Counted from the first letter of the stretch, positions 1 through 10,019 are shown. The stretch is DNA of 64,000 nt from Dermanyssus gallinae (GCA_003439945.1 QVRM01002189.1:571001-635000); one strand, 5' to 3'. The notes: generated by a model not told the origin, from the sequence alone. Made by a program: numbers and translations.

Positions 1-131
1 CATCAGGAAGAAAGCATCCCACAGGGAACAAGACCGACCCTTCATGGCTTGATCTATTCGCAGACCTTGACCCCATTGCCAACCCGGACGCGATCGGCGC
101 CAAAAAGCCACAAGAGGAGCGAAACTGCTGA
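1..131 (+). CDS. ICA1: ICA1 (islet cell autoantigen 1 / ICA69)-like protein, terminal coding exon (partial)
   Basis: Reading in the frame that starts at base 3, the plus strand encodes about 42 residues ending at a TGA at 129-131. The peptide contains SWLDLFADLDPIANPDAIG, which I recognise as the conserved C-terminal tail of ICA1/ICA69 proteins (the human tail has a closely similar LFADLDPLSNPDAVG segment). ICA1 family proteins carry an arfaptin-homology BAR domain in the N-terminal half, bind Rab2/PICK1 and act on Golgi and dense-core vesicle membranes. None of that N-terminal part is in the window. A CAG at 4-6 could be the splice acceptor, but the exon start cannot be fixed at the window edge. 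The tail is short, so identity rests on one motif. The exon lies on the strand opposite the p190 RhoGAP exons that begin 450 bp away. Confidence 0.72.
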   Translation, partial: SGRKHPTGNKTDPSWLDLFADLDPIANPDAIGAKKPQEERNC

Positions 132-260
132 GCGAGGCAATGCATCTTGAAAAAGCGAATTACTTGCTTCCTCTATACCAACACATAACTATATATCGAC
201 TATACTCTACTACAGCTGCACGTTAGCAGGCTGCATATACATGAACAGTTGCTTTTACTA

Positions 261-350
261 AATAAATAAGTGTATGTTTAAGCTGTACGTACGTGTTTTT
301 TTCTGCCTCGATATAAGCACACTTTGCATTGAACATATATAATAAATAAA
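261..350 (+). promoter_or_regulatory. Poly(A) signals of the ICA1-like gene
   Basis: AATAAA hexamers occur at 261-266 and twice in 341-350 (AATAAATAAA), 130 to 215 bp after the ICA1-like stop codon, in AT-rich sequence. They are in the right place to end that transcript. Which one is used cannot be told from sequence. Confidence 0.5.
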
Positions 351-581
351 AACCGATAGAAAAGTCCTGCTACCACTAGAAAAATACACCACCATGTAAT
401 TCCGGAAAATCCAAAAGTGTGAGAGCTAACATGTCTCTACTTAAACCGTAATGTGGAGGTCGTCCTCCAAACAGAGAACGGAATAACTGTAAATCGGCGG
501 TCGTCGATATTCCAGTTTCTAAGACCAGCCGTCGGTCGACATCTCGCTACAGTAAAGAAACAGACAAATGGCGCCACTCAC

Positions 582-861
582 CTTAAAGAACTGACTAAAG
601 CTGTGTAGTAAGGGCTTTGTGGCGAGCAGAACAACGTTTAGCTTCTGTTCGCCTGTTTCGGAGTGGGCGAGCGTCCACGCTGAGCTTCGCGCCCATGAAC
701 GCGGCCTGGGGGCACGCTGTAGGACTCGGCCTATCAACCGGTCCATACAGTGGGTTACTGGGCCGGCAGGACAGCTCGCCCGAAACGGGCCATGAATGAA
801 GCCTAGATGCCGCAACAGGATCAGCATACGCTCCTGGTCCAGCCGCTCCAATGTCTTATAC
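582..861 (-). CDS. RhoGAPp190: p190 RhoGAP exon 6 (cysteine-containing linker and start of pseudo-GTPase region)
   Basis: Acceptor CCGTTAG (AG at 863-862), donor AAG before GTGAGT (581 down), a consensus site. Joined to exon 5 in phase 2 it reads [23 protein letters not shown], matching the [23 protein letters not shown] stretch of the family only in pieces but in the same order. It then has a C-P-x-x-P-type segment and, at the end, [15 protein letters not shown], corresponding to the first strand of the first p190 pseudo-GTPase domain (INLVILGKDG in human). The next exon is outside the window. Confidence 0.8.
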
Positions 862-3800
862 CTAACGGACCGTAATCAATTAGAGAATGTGCATATTGTT
901 ATCAATCAATGATATCATAGCAGCAGCAATGGCACAACAATAACGCAAACAAAAACGCAAACATACAAGAACAAATATTATCAACCCCCCCCCAAATTAT
1001 TTTTAAGTCTGATATGAAAGTCTGAAAGAGGTAATAATGGGAAGAGGGTGGATGGTAATGCACCATCTCTTTTTATTGAGAATATATTTATTAATATTTT
1101 ATAATCCACTCTGGCATTCTCTTAGTCTAAATTGGAAACCATGAAAATCATCTAAATAGTGGCTGGTCCAGGGGTTACAACCATGACCTCCCGAACGCAA
1201 GGCAATGGCTTTGCCACTAAGCCACTTTGCTCGGTTGCGGGTAAGAGCTTATGCATCTCACGTTTTATGGTAATATATAATGGTAATATATAAATATTAT
1301 GCCTAGATGTATACCTTACAAAAGTGATTCATGAACAAGTCAAATAATGCATCGAATCATACCTGATGTCTTCTTGCAGGCCCTCGGTGATGTTCTGGAT
1401 ATCGTCCTGACCGATAACACAACCATTGCCGAGGTTGGCAAAACCGTAGAACAGATCGGCCCGTTCGACGAGCAACTCCTTGAAATGTTTTTTAGCGCGC
1501 TCCGTGATTTCGTGCTGATGTTCGTCATAGACGTCTTGGATATCCTTCTCGGCCAGCTCTTCGTAGCAGTCTCGGCCCATAAACAGAACGCGCACTTCCG
1601 ATAGAGATTTACCCGGGGTCACAAAGCCCGTCTCCTCGAGGAGTTTCTTAAACGCCCGCCGTTGATCGTTGCGCCGGTCCTCACTCTCCAGCGATTGCCG
1701 ATGCTGCAGATAGCACTGCTCGGCGTCGTCGCTATCAAGCAGCTGAAACGGCACACGGTCTTCATCGCAGAGGCCGTCTTCGTTTTGGTCATCCCCGAGG
1801 ATCAGCTCCTCCCAAGACTCGTCCGGCCGATCGATGAAGTACTGATCAAAGTCTGGGTGGCTGCGCAATTGCTCCTTTACGTCGACCCAACTGGTGTCCT
1901 TAATCGCGTCGAGGTCGGGCAACAGGTCCAGCAAAATGTCAGGTAGCACCCGTAGATAACCCTGCACGCGGCTATCGATATATTGTTCCTTGAGGCGTTT
2001 CGTGTGTTGCACAAACGTTCGTTTGGCTGCATCCTTGCCGTAGATTTCCACGTAGCGCTTGAATTCGGTGCAGTGCTGCACACGCTTCGACGCTGTTACC
2101 CACAGGGTGCGATAGTCGTTCACCTGAGCACGAATTAGTGCTCCGTAAGCTTCTGCAGCAAATTCGCACGTCTCCTGACGACACTTCAGCGCCTCCTGAT
2201 AGGACATCACTTTAAATTTCCCCGGACGCGCTTTGTCGATGAGGTGAGCGAGCACCATAAACGCAGTATCGACATTCACCGCGTTATGCGATGAAGTTTC
2301 CACTAACGGAATATTAGCAGACTTGAACTCTTTACGAGACAACAAGCGGTCCAACTCCCTGAAACGCATACACATTTGACACACAGGTTTAATTGTTAGA
2401 TGACAAATATCCCCTCGGTACCGTGGCACAATGCGGCTGACAATTATTCTACATAGCAAGATTAAAGAAAAAATAAAAGGTAGACACTTTTCTATCACAA
2501 GAGTATGTGTAATCAAACCGTTAACGCCCTCCCAAACGCCATCTGTAAACAAAATTGTTAGATGCGCACACTTTAGACATCTCGAATGAAAGTACACAGG
2601 TTTGTAAACCCATCAACTGGCAATATGAGAGTGACATCGTCGAAAAATGTATTCCACATATAAACCGACATAGCTGACATAGAGAGATAGTTCGCAATGC
2701 TCTCAAAAATATGTGAACGAACAACGCCCCTGTCGGGGCGCAGCCTTTTCCAGTCTGGGCGAACAAAGGACAAGTCTTAATGTAAGGCCGGAAAAGGTAA
2801 ATGCTAGTCATAGGGAACCTGTTGGTTTTCTATGACTAGCATTTACCTTTCTCGCCTAGCTCGTTGTCATGCGCATACATGCAGGAAATATTACAAAAGT
2901 GACCACCATCATAGGTGGCACTCGACCACGTTTGTGCAATGTGGGGGTGCAATTTGTGCATCTGCCTGCAACACAACTGCTTAAACAGCTCAGATCTAGT
3001 CAGCTTCTTTCGGCTGTATGTAAAAAAATGCATATAAAATGTGCCTACCGCTGCATGGAGTCATCCGCCTCGTCGCATTTCGTAGCAACCAACACAATCG
3101 GTTTCTTGGTTTTGATCAGCTGACTAAGGCAGGCGGCCGTGTATTCGACGATCCGCTCGGCACTTCGGCCAGGCACATCACTCACATCGAAGACGCATAC
3201 GAATCCATCGACGTTTAGACGACCATCGGGCATCAGCCGCTGCTCGTACTCCTTCTCAATACCTACACAAACAGCAACCTGTTATACGCCTTTATAAAGC
3301 ACAATATTGTGTTCACAGAAGAACAAGAAGTAGTATTCACTTCGCTTGTAGAACTGCTTTAGCCATCATCAAGACCCCAAAAGCAACTTCAGATATTCTG
3401 TCTAGCTATTACATACGATAGAATGTGTTTTTTACTGAAATGTAAGACAAAAAACAAATGTCTACTAAATTATAGGACTCTTTTTCGGTGTGTGACGATG
3501 ATGCCTAGCGCCAACAACGGAAACCGTTGGCAACAGGTCTTTATGCGGCACAGATCGTGTCTTGCTTATGTGAAAGTGAGAATTATTGTACTGAGTGCGA
3601 CCAGAATTGTGCCAAATGTTTTCGTCATTGATTCAAGAAGGGACCTACTCGATATGCGCTTACTCTGAAGCAGTTTTCGGCAAGAAGCATGTAAATGTTG
3701 TAATTACTCTCCTTATTCGTCAAACAATCTGCAGCTAAAGGTTATTTTTCCAAGATCAAAGGTCGTCCTTTCTATTCCGTTCTGAACACTTAGAAGAGGA

Positions 3801-3931
3801 GTATGACGATTAGACCTAGGGGGAAGCTTTCACCAAATCACCAAGAAACTGTATGTCCGTGTAAATAAGGGCGTGAGCGTGGAAAAGGTAACTATACACT
3901 TACACACACACATATATATATATAGAAGGAG

Positions 3932-4002
<71 letters not shown>

Positions 4003-5013
4003 CGCGTGGCGACATCATATGGCTCAACTCTAGTGGATGCAAATGAACATCGTCGTCTATCCATATGTCGAGTCGGTCCCCCTTCCCCCCACTACACACA
4101 TACCGAGTTGATTTTTGCATATGTACATGAGCTTCTCGGCGGACGTGAGCTTGGTGGCGGCACACCGCTTGAAGTATGGGTCGGTTTTGCCGCTCTTGAA
4201 CGGCTGAAAGCTTGAGTCATCGATAAACTCCGTTTGTTCGATGAGGTGAAACGTCGTCTGCATCCCGCTGGCGACACCTGGAGGCAGGGGTGCCCCTACG
4301 CCCCCGCTCATTACGCCCCCGCTCATTACGCCGCCCGGACCACTTGACAACGTACTGATGTTGAGCTCCTGGTTCATTTCTGAGAACAACCGGCAAAGTG
4401 AACAACGACCCCATATAGAAGTTTGACAGCAATTACCTCAACAGTCCACCACCACAGCCACAAGTTGTGTATCGTCACAGTACTGTATAGGCACGTATAC
4501 ATCTAAAATTGTATCTGTGTATACCTGCGTATATATGCATACGCTTATGCAACACAAACTAGGATCGTGACAGTAAATTATAATCATACTAGCTCGGTGT
4601 CGCAATTGTAACGACTCGGAGCTAATATATATAGAGTGCAACGTGTGGGTATATATATGTATATAACAGAGAAAACATATGCACACACCCGAAAATATGT
4701 CTGGAGAGGTTCCTTTGGTTACGTGACCCCAGTACAGGAAATGGTCGTTGTTGACCACGCGACCCCCAAAATCTGTCTGCGAGAGGACCGAGATGTGGTC
4801 CGTATGGTAATCATCCTCGCCAGGTCGAACAAACCGGTTGCATAAGCACGACTTGCCCGAACCCATGCAACCTTTCTCCTGAAAGTGAAAATAACAGTCC
4901 ACTAGGAATTAGCCGCCGGCCCATTTTTTGCAGCATATATATTGTGTATACTGGAAATATATATATATATATATTTTTACAATTATATACCATAGAAGTT
5001 ATTTATATTTATT

Positions 5014-5088
<75 letters not shown>

Positions 5089-5480
5089 TGCGTCTCCGTT
5101 TAACGTATGCCTATCTTCATTCTATCCCAAGAGTGGTATATTTCCCATTAAATCACGTTCAAGGAATTAAATGTTTCTATTTTTAGCATCAATCTGACCG
5201 AAATAAACTGTATTATCGAAGTATGATTAAGACTTTATTATTATTATGTCATCTAAACGTTTGCCAAATGACTAAACGAGTATTAAATAAAGCTAGTTAT
5301 GAGCAAGACCAAACACGACAAAGCTACCTTTTCGGTGCCCGATAGTCCGACGACAGAGACGGTAACGGTGCGCTTCTCGATGACGGGGTTTGCTTCCGGC
5401 CCGCCGGTCGCATGGTACGAACCGCCCCGACGACCTGTCGTCGAAGCTGAGATCTTCTTGAGGGTGGTGGTCATCGACAT
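582..5480 (-). CDS. RhoGAPp190: p190 RhoGAP (ARHGAP5/ARHGAP35 family), N-terminal 688 residues in six exons; gene continues left of the window
   Basis: Six minus-strand exons join in frame: 5480-5328, 4878-4723, 4368-4104, 3262-3049, 2358-1363 and 861-582, totalling 2064 nt (688 codons). Introns have GT donors and AG acceptors; I place the exon 3 edge with less certainty. The product aligns along its length with p190 RhoGAPs, which switch off RhoA at the membrane and cytoskeleton. The N-terminal GTPase domain shows a P-loop (GCMGSGKS), the conserved [16 protein letters not shown] and EQTEFIDD blocks, TKCDE in the G4 position and an ETSS G5-like motif. FF domains follow in exon 5 and the start of a pseudo-GTPase region (LNVVLLATK) in exon 6. 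The catalytic GAP domain is not in the window. The likely start is the first in-frame ATG (5480). An unusual Gly/Ser-rich insert lies in exon 3. Human p190A is about 1500 residues, so less than half is visible. Confidence 0.9.
1101..1235 (-). repeat. tRNA-derived SINE, family 2, copy a
   Basis: On the minus strand this reads GTGGCTTAGTGGCAAAGCCA and continues with a degenerate B box (GGTTGTAACCC) and TTTTCATGGTTTCCAATTTAG. The same order of motifs is found at 14344-14500 on the plus strand. It lies in intron 5 of p190, in the same orientation as the gene, and is followed by an AT-rich tail. Confidence 0.6.
1363..2358 (-). CDS. RhoGAPp190: p190 RhoGAP exon 5 (end of GTPase domain, FF domains)
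   Basis: The largest coding exon seen (996 nt). The acceptor is ATGCGTTTCAG (AG at 2360-2359), and the donor is ATCAG before GTATGA (1362-1361). It starts with [20 protein letters not shown] and the G5-like [11 protein letters not shown], then continues with FF-domain sequence: [82 protein letters not shown] domains of p190 bind TFII-I and are targets of PDGFR. The open frame extends upstream of 2358 into the intron only by chance. Confidence 0.92.
2788..2855. repeat. Near-perfect inverted repeat (hairpin) in p190 intron 4
   Basis: AAAGGTAAATGCTAGTCATA at 2793-2812 is the exact reverse complement of 2831-2850. The inner seven positions also pair if G-U is allowed, leaving a four-base loop at 2820-2823. 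The stem is therefore about 27 bp. It could be a small palindromic transposable element or the precursor of a small RNA. No second copy is visible in the window. Confidence 0.7.
3049..3262 (-). CDS. RhoGAPp190: p190 RhoGAP exon 4 (G4 motif)
   Basis: Acceptor TTTGTGTAG (AG at 3264-3263), donor CG followed by GTAGGC (3048-3047). It joins exon 3 in phase 1 to read [17 protein letters not shown], a very close match to vertebrate p190 (LGLEQDFEQKQMPDGKL). It contains [10 protein letters not shown] and [20 protein letters not shown] takes the place of the NKxD guanine-recognition motif, as in other p190 proteins. Confidence 0.9.
3908..4000. repeat. Compound (AT)n-(GA)n microsatellite in p190 intron 3
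   Basis: Short AT tract, then (AT)n to about 3965, then an uninterrupted (GA)n run to about 4000. Confidence 0.9.
4104..4368 (-). CDS. RhoGAPp190: p190 RhoGAP exon 3 (Gly/Ser-rich insert plus EQTEFIDD block)
   Basis: Starts in phase 0 after AACCAG (AG at 4370-4369) and ends at CTCG before GTATGT (donor at 4103-4102). It encodes a variable stretch with a duplicated GGVMS unit and then [27 protein letters not shown] and [14 protein letters not shown], which match the conserved p190 GTPase-domain segments. An alternative acceptor ending at 4380 fits a different phase and would add MNQ-type residues. The downstream half is certain, the first codons less so. Confidence 0.85.
4723..4878 (-). CDS. 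RhoGAPp190: p190 RhoGAP exon 2 (P-loop and switch region)
   Basis: Begins after TTTCAG (AG at 4880-4879) with [17 protein letters not shown], containing the GxxxxGKS P-loop. It runs through [18 protein letters not shown] to HFLYWGH, matching p190 proteins almost residue for residue. I place the donor at GTAACC (4722-4721), which leaves phase 0. The frame remains open past it, so the exact 3' edge needs transcript evidence. Confidence 0.88.
5018..5085. repeat. (AT)n microsatellite in p190 intron 1
   Basis: About 33 uninterrupted AT units, with further shorter AT stretches just left (4959-4976). Confidence 0.95.
5328..5480 (-). CDS. RhoGAPp190: p190 RhoGAP exon 1 (start codon and first strand of GTPase domain)
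   Basis: Encodes 51 residues from ATG at 5480-5478 (MSMTTTLKK...) to [11 protein letters not shown], the conserved opening of the p190 GTPase domain, where the human protein reads [11 protein letters not shown]. The exon ends in phase 0 at AAG followed by GTAGCT (5327 down). The frame is open further upstream without another ATG, so the start chosen is the first in-frame ATG. A second ATG two codons later is also possible. The N-terminal extension of about 40 residues is basic and low in hydrophobics and has no signal peptide. Confidence 0.85.
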
Positions 5481-5800
5481 CTTGTACCTGGTGGGGTCCC
5501 TCGCTTTTTGTGCGTCTGCCACTGCGGCCGATGGTTGCGCGCCCCCCGTCTAGTGGGTGCGGCGGGGTGCGATCGGGGGTAGCCGTTGGGCGTGCGTTTT
5601 CCTTTCTCGATGGCTGTCCCGTCGGACGGGACAGACCTATCCGGAGAGACTCTGCTCGTCTCAGGGGCGTCGTAAGCAAGCCTATTGTCTGCCTGACTCA
5701 AGGCACACCCAGTTTCGACCAAATGGCCGGCGCCAAAACAGCAGCTGGAGGCGTGTCGCCCTTCCGGGCGCTTGCCTTATACTCGCAAGTAATTTACCTG
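5481..5800 (-). promoter_or_regulatory. Probable 5' leader / promoter-proximal GC-rich block of p190 RhoGAP
   Basis: The 320 bp upstream of the p190 start codon are GC- and CpG-rich, unlike the AT-rich introns on one side and the AT-rich sequence beyond 5870 on the other. This fits a 5' UTR or promoter. I cannot place a transcription start, and an additional non-coding exon further right is possible. Confidence 0.35.
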
Positions 5801-6846
5801 CAAAGAGAACGCCGGCAATGGATAAAACTATAGCGTTACTAAAGCACTCATCAGGCTCGACGTCAGCAAGGTAAAATATAAATCACATATATATATATAT
5901 ATACACCCAACCAATATACGCCACTACACTGCCCAGACACAGCCTACAAAACTAGCGCTCGAGCGACGTTATAAAATTTAAAAAACCGCTTAAGCCAAGC
6001 ACGGCATTTTGTTTGCTCGGGCCAAATATCCGTACAAGTGGAAGTATAGCATTCAGTAAAAAAAAAAGTGAAATAACCTTCATCGTGTCATCGAGTGATG
6101 TCATTATTCATAATCCAATGTAGTATAATGTAGTATTACCATCACTAGTTACAGTTATTAATCTATTGATTGTATACACGATGTGCAACGTTTTTGCAAT
6201 ACATTGACTTTTTAGTGAATTCACAGTCTCGACTGCAACTATTTCGAAATATGCATTAATAAAATAAATCGTATTTGAATTATTATCATTAATGATATCA
6301 CTAATATTATTTTGATTTTATGACGACAATCATATATAGGGTACGGCAAGAGTCAGTTGAAGGTTTGTTGCTGACGGCAAGATGCTAGTAAACATTGTCG
6401 TTTTCTACCCAATCCACCATGGATATCTCTCGGCGAAAGTGGAACTTATTAAGTTGTACTAGGAAAATATGTTTGATTGAAAAACGTTTGGTGGGCGCTT
6501 GATCTCCCTAGAAACTAGGCGTCAAGTGGTCATTTCCTTGTTCGTGTGACCCCCTGGACTTTTTATGTGGCTTTTTCAAAGCGCAAGGTGTTCTTGAGTA
6601 AGCCCGCAACCATTGACCAGGAAAATATTCAGAGGAAGCTTTTGTCACACTTGTGTTACTTGCGTCACTCTTGCAAAAAGCGTCACACTTATGCCAAAAA
6701 GTCATAAATAATACGTACATATCGTATGAACAACGCCGAAAAGTCCATAATAACGGCACTCAAAGTATTTTTAATAAAGCTCGAATTTTGGCCGCATACA
6801 GGGTACTTCGTCATTATATTCAAACTCTGAAGTGACTCTTGCCGCA

Positions 6847-6848
<2 letters not shown>

Positions 6849-6887
<39 letters not shown>
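6849..6887. repeat. (AT)n microsatellite
   Basis: About 19 AT units. Confidence 0.95.
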
Positions 6888-6893
<6 letters not shown>

Positions 6894-7285
6894 GATAGAG
6901 AGAACACGGTTAAAACTACCGGTTGAAAAAGGAGTTACTTAATCGAGAAGGATTGAAGTAGAAACTTTGCTGAAAATATTTCCAACTGTTGTTTATATAA
7001 TGTTGTCAATATCCATGTATCTATCTGTCTACGTAATCCTTGATAATGTGAGTTATTGACCACACACAAATCATCAAAGACGGAAAGAGGACGTCCCTAT
7101 CGGCACGGAGGAAGGCCATCCTGACTCATTCATCGGCGGCTAAATTCTATTATGAGCCCGAAGACACGGAATGAGACGCTCAACAGCAAATATAACAGTA
7201 CCAGCAACCCTTAGTCACTACCCCATTGCTACAAACAACCCTACTCGAGCCAAGAGTGACGCGCCATGATCACGCCTCGTCTTCA

Positions 7286-7396
7286 TATATATATATATAT
7301 ATATATTTATCGCATAACACAAATTTTGTATTAAATGGAATACACGTACCAATACTTTTAGTAAATTGTACAATGAACGCCACTATTAATCACAGA

Positions 7397-7449
<53 letters not shown>
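7286..7449. repeat. Two (AT)n microsatellites
   Basis: AT tracts at about 7286-7308 and 7400-7449, separated by 90 bp of unique sequence. Confidence 0.9.
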
Positions 7450-7452
<3 letters not shown>

Positions 7453-8038
7453 CCAGCTGTTGTCTAGGTCTTCTAGTTTCACACAGCGCCATTTTAATTG
7501 ATGCTCATAGTCCTTGCCTCTACGGCATCAGGTACTATGGTGGACCATAATAATTTGTACGCATGGACGCCTCCACTGAATATGATCTTCCCGATGTAAA
7601 CCTTAACTTAACCACACTGCATAGAGATGGTCAACTCAAGCGGTCTACACCCATCGTAACTAAGCGCGATAGTCAAACGAGCATTTCAAATGAGCCTATA
7701 GACCATTTACTCTCAAGCCTCACGGTATTAACCTTAGTGACTCATGGCCATGACGAGAGGCCATAGGGACTCCACAGTTTCCTAGTCTTTAGCTCCATTT
7801 TACTTGAAGCGTAACACCGTGATATCTGTCTGAGTGGATCGCAGACCAGACAGAAGCGAAAAAAAAAACAAAAACATCTGGAGATCGCAACCCAATACAA
7901 TTATTACGAACGATCTGAGATCGCGTCTGTCTGTTGCAGTGTGCAGCAGAAACGGTTTCCTGGGATAACGTAGGCCCGGTACATTGACGCAGCAAGGGTA
8001 CACAACCACACCTCACAATACGCCCTGATCCTCTATAT

Positions 8039-8639
8039 ACAGGGTGTGACAGAAAAAATTGAAGAGCGATATACAGAATTGTAGAGCTCGTTAAAGCAAA
8101 TGTTTTTTCCAATGGAACATGGTCTCTGAGAAGTCTTGTTTTGGAGTGAAAGTGAAATTACTACAATTTGTAACACTGGTGTTTATCCCAACAGAGGAGC
8201 ACAAAATGTGCTGTTGCGAGACAACCATTATTTATTAGCGTTCACGCCAAATACTTCAGAATCATAACCCTACAACCACTCACAGCGCTCAAAACGGACA
8301 TATTCAGCCAATGCGAAATTCATGGCGAATGGTACCAAACATATGTCAATGCAAGCTGTGGTTGCGGAGTAATTATTATTAATTTTTCGGAGGGCATATC
8401 CAGATTGAATTAATTGAATTAATATGCACTTAATCTGGACATGCCCTCCGAAAAATCGTAATTACTCCGCAACTACAGCTCGCATTGACCGTTTTGAGCG
8501 CTGTGAGTGGTTGTAGGGTTATGGTTCTGACTCTCACTCCAAAACAAGACTTCTCAGAGACCATGTTCCATTGGAAAAACATTTGCTTTAACGAGCTCTA
8601 CAATTCTGTATATCGCTCTTCAAATTTTTTTGTCACACC

Positions 8640-8643
<4 letters not shown>
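8039..8643. mobile_element. Foldback (long-inverted-repeat) MITE-like element
   Basis: The ends are ACAGGGTGTGACA and its inverse TGTCACACCCTGT. The two halves are inverted copies almost to the centre near 8410-8420. The outer 115 bp pair closely (TTGAAGAGCGATATACAGAA on one strand, its inverse at the right). A second paired block (CATAACCCTACAACCACTCA) reaches the middle (TTTTTCGGAGGGCAT). The left arm has two segments of roughly 100 and 45 bp that are missing from the right arm. No transposase is encoded. Both ends abut TA-rich sequence, suggesting TA target use. Confidence 0.85.

Positions 8644-8684
<41 letters not shown>
8643..8684. repeat. (AT)n microsatellite between foldback element and mariner
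   Basis: About 20 AT units directly joining the right end of the foldback element to the left terminal repeat of the mariner. Confidence 0.95.
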
Positions 8685-8686
<2 letters not shown>

Positions 8687-9969
8687 TAGTTCAATAAGTT
8701 CTTAGAATGAAAACCGAGAATTTTCCAAATCATGTTTTTAAATTTTTCTTATTCGATATACTCCCCGAGAAGCTCAATACACTTTTCCCACCGAGATTTC
8801 AGAGCTTTCATACCTCTTGAGTAGAATTCCGCGTCGTTAGACTGAAAATAGGCATTGACAGCAGCCTTAACCTCTTCATTGCTGGAAAAACGCTTTCCAC
8901 CGAGACTATTCTTCAAATGTCCGAAGAGGAAATAATCAGAGGGGGCCAGGTCTGGAGAATAGGAGGGTTGTTCAATAAGTTCGAACCTCAGTTGGGCCAG
9001 TTTTGCCGATGCTTGCCGGGACTTGTGTGCAGGAGCATTGCCCTGGTAAAACGGGACAACCTTCTTCTGCAAAGCGGGCCGTTTCACGATGAGTTCTTGC
9101 TAACGGCAGTCCAACAGTCTTGCATAATATTCTCCTGTGATCGTTTTACAGCTCTCAAGGTAGTCGACCAGCATTATTCTACGTTGGTCTTAAAAAACTG
9201 TAGCCATCACCTTTCCGGTCAATGCCGTTGTCCGCACCCTCTTCGGAGGTCCTTCATCAGGTGCACACCATTGGCAAGATGCTTCTTGGGTCTCGGGAGT
9301 GTAGTGATGAACCCGGCTTTCATCGACGGTCATGAATCTGCACCAAAAATCCGACAGATTGTTCGATATCTTGGCCAAATTTCGCTGTAAAGCCAAAACA
9401 GGCGCGTCTTTTTGGCCTTGGTTGAGCAAATGCGGCAGCCATTTTGCTCTAAGCCGTTTCATCTTCAAGTTTTCGTGTAGGATAAAATGCACACTGCCTA
9501 AACTAATCCCTAATGCCTCCGCTATTTCCATAATGTTCATTCGCTTATCTGTGCCAAGAATTTTTCGCACTTTCTCTACGTTTTCCTCATCAGTTGCCGT
9601 TTTTTGGCCTCCTGGACGTAGTTCATCCTCGGTGCTCCTGCGACCTCTTTTTAACACATTAATCCAGTTGGAAACAGTGGCAAAACATAGCGCAGAGTCA
9701 CTGTACGTTTCGTCTAACTCAATTTTTACTTGGGTCGCATTCCAACCTTTGAAATAAAAATGCTTGATAACCACTCGAAACTCTTTTTTCTCCATTTTTA
9801 AAAATCACGCCGATACGTTGCACGGGAAAAGCTATCAAACGAAATTGCAACGGCCAATCACCATAATATATTGAGTGCTAGCAGTCAAAAAGTTGCAGTT
9901 CCTATTAGCGGTGAAAGCGTGCCAAAATTCGAATTCTAAAAAGCTCATTCTAAGAACTTATTGAACTAC

Positions 9970-9971
<2 letters not shown>
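8684..9971 (-). mobile_element. mariner element 1 (cecropia-like), full length with perfect 26-bp terminal inverted repeats
   Basis: AGGTAGTTCAATAAGTTCTT plus six more bases at 8684-8709 is inverted without mismatch at 9946-9971. The element is 1.29 kb, the usual mariner size, and carries a decayed transposase on the minus strand. (AT)n tracts adjoin both ends, so the TA target was probably inside a microsatellite. Confidence 0.93.
8749..9795 (-). pseudogene. mariner transposase, inactivated
   Basis: Two open pieces in different frames cover the family. 9795-9190 begins MEKKEFRVVIKHFYFKGW (helix-turn-helix DNA-binding half) and includes GISLGSVHFIL and FMTVDES (first catalytic Asp region), CAPDEGPPKRVRT and GKVMATVF. 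9087-8749 has FYQGNAPAHKS and YSPDLAPSDYFLFGHLK. The stretch between 9190 and 9087 is frameshifted. The second catalytic Asp, normally in the HQDNAPAH-type motif, is Gly here. Start and length match cecropia/Hsmar1-type mariners. The copy cannot make an active transposase. Confidence 0.9.

Positions 9972-10017
<46 letters not shown>
9972..10017. repeat. (AT)n microsatellite at right mariner end
   Basis: About 22 AT units beginning a few bases after the mariner terminal repeat. Confidence 0.95.

Positions 10018-10019
<2 letters not shown>

Larger units (their letters stand above)
5870..8038. other. AT-rich stretch without identifiable genes
   Basis: No frame here has recognisable protein motifs. 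It holds (AT)n tracts at 5886-5902, 6849-6886, 7286-7308 and 7400-7449. Longer open frames include runs of Tyr-Ile from the microsatellites and are not coding. Confidence 0.6.

Noticed and set aside
1662..1946. Plus-strand frames over the p190 exon 5 region
   Set aside because: They are antisense shadows of a minus-strand exon with clear homology.
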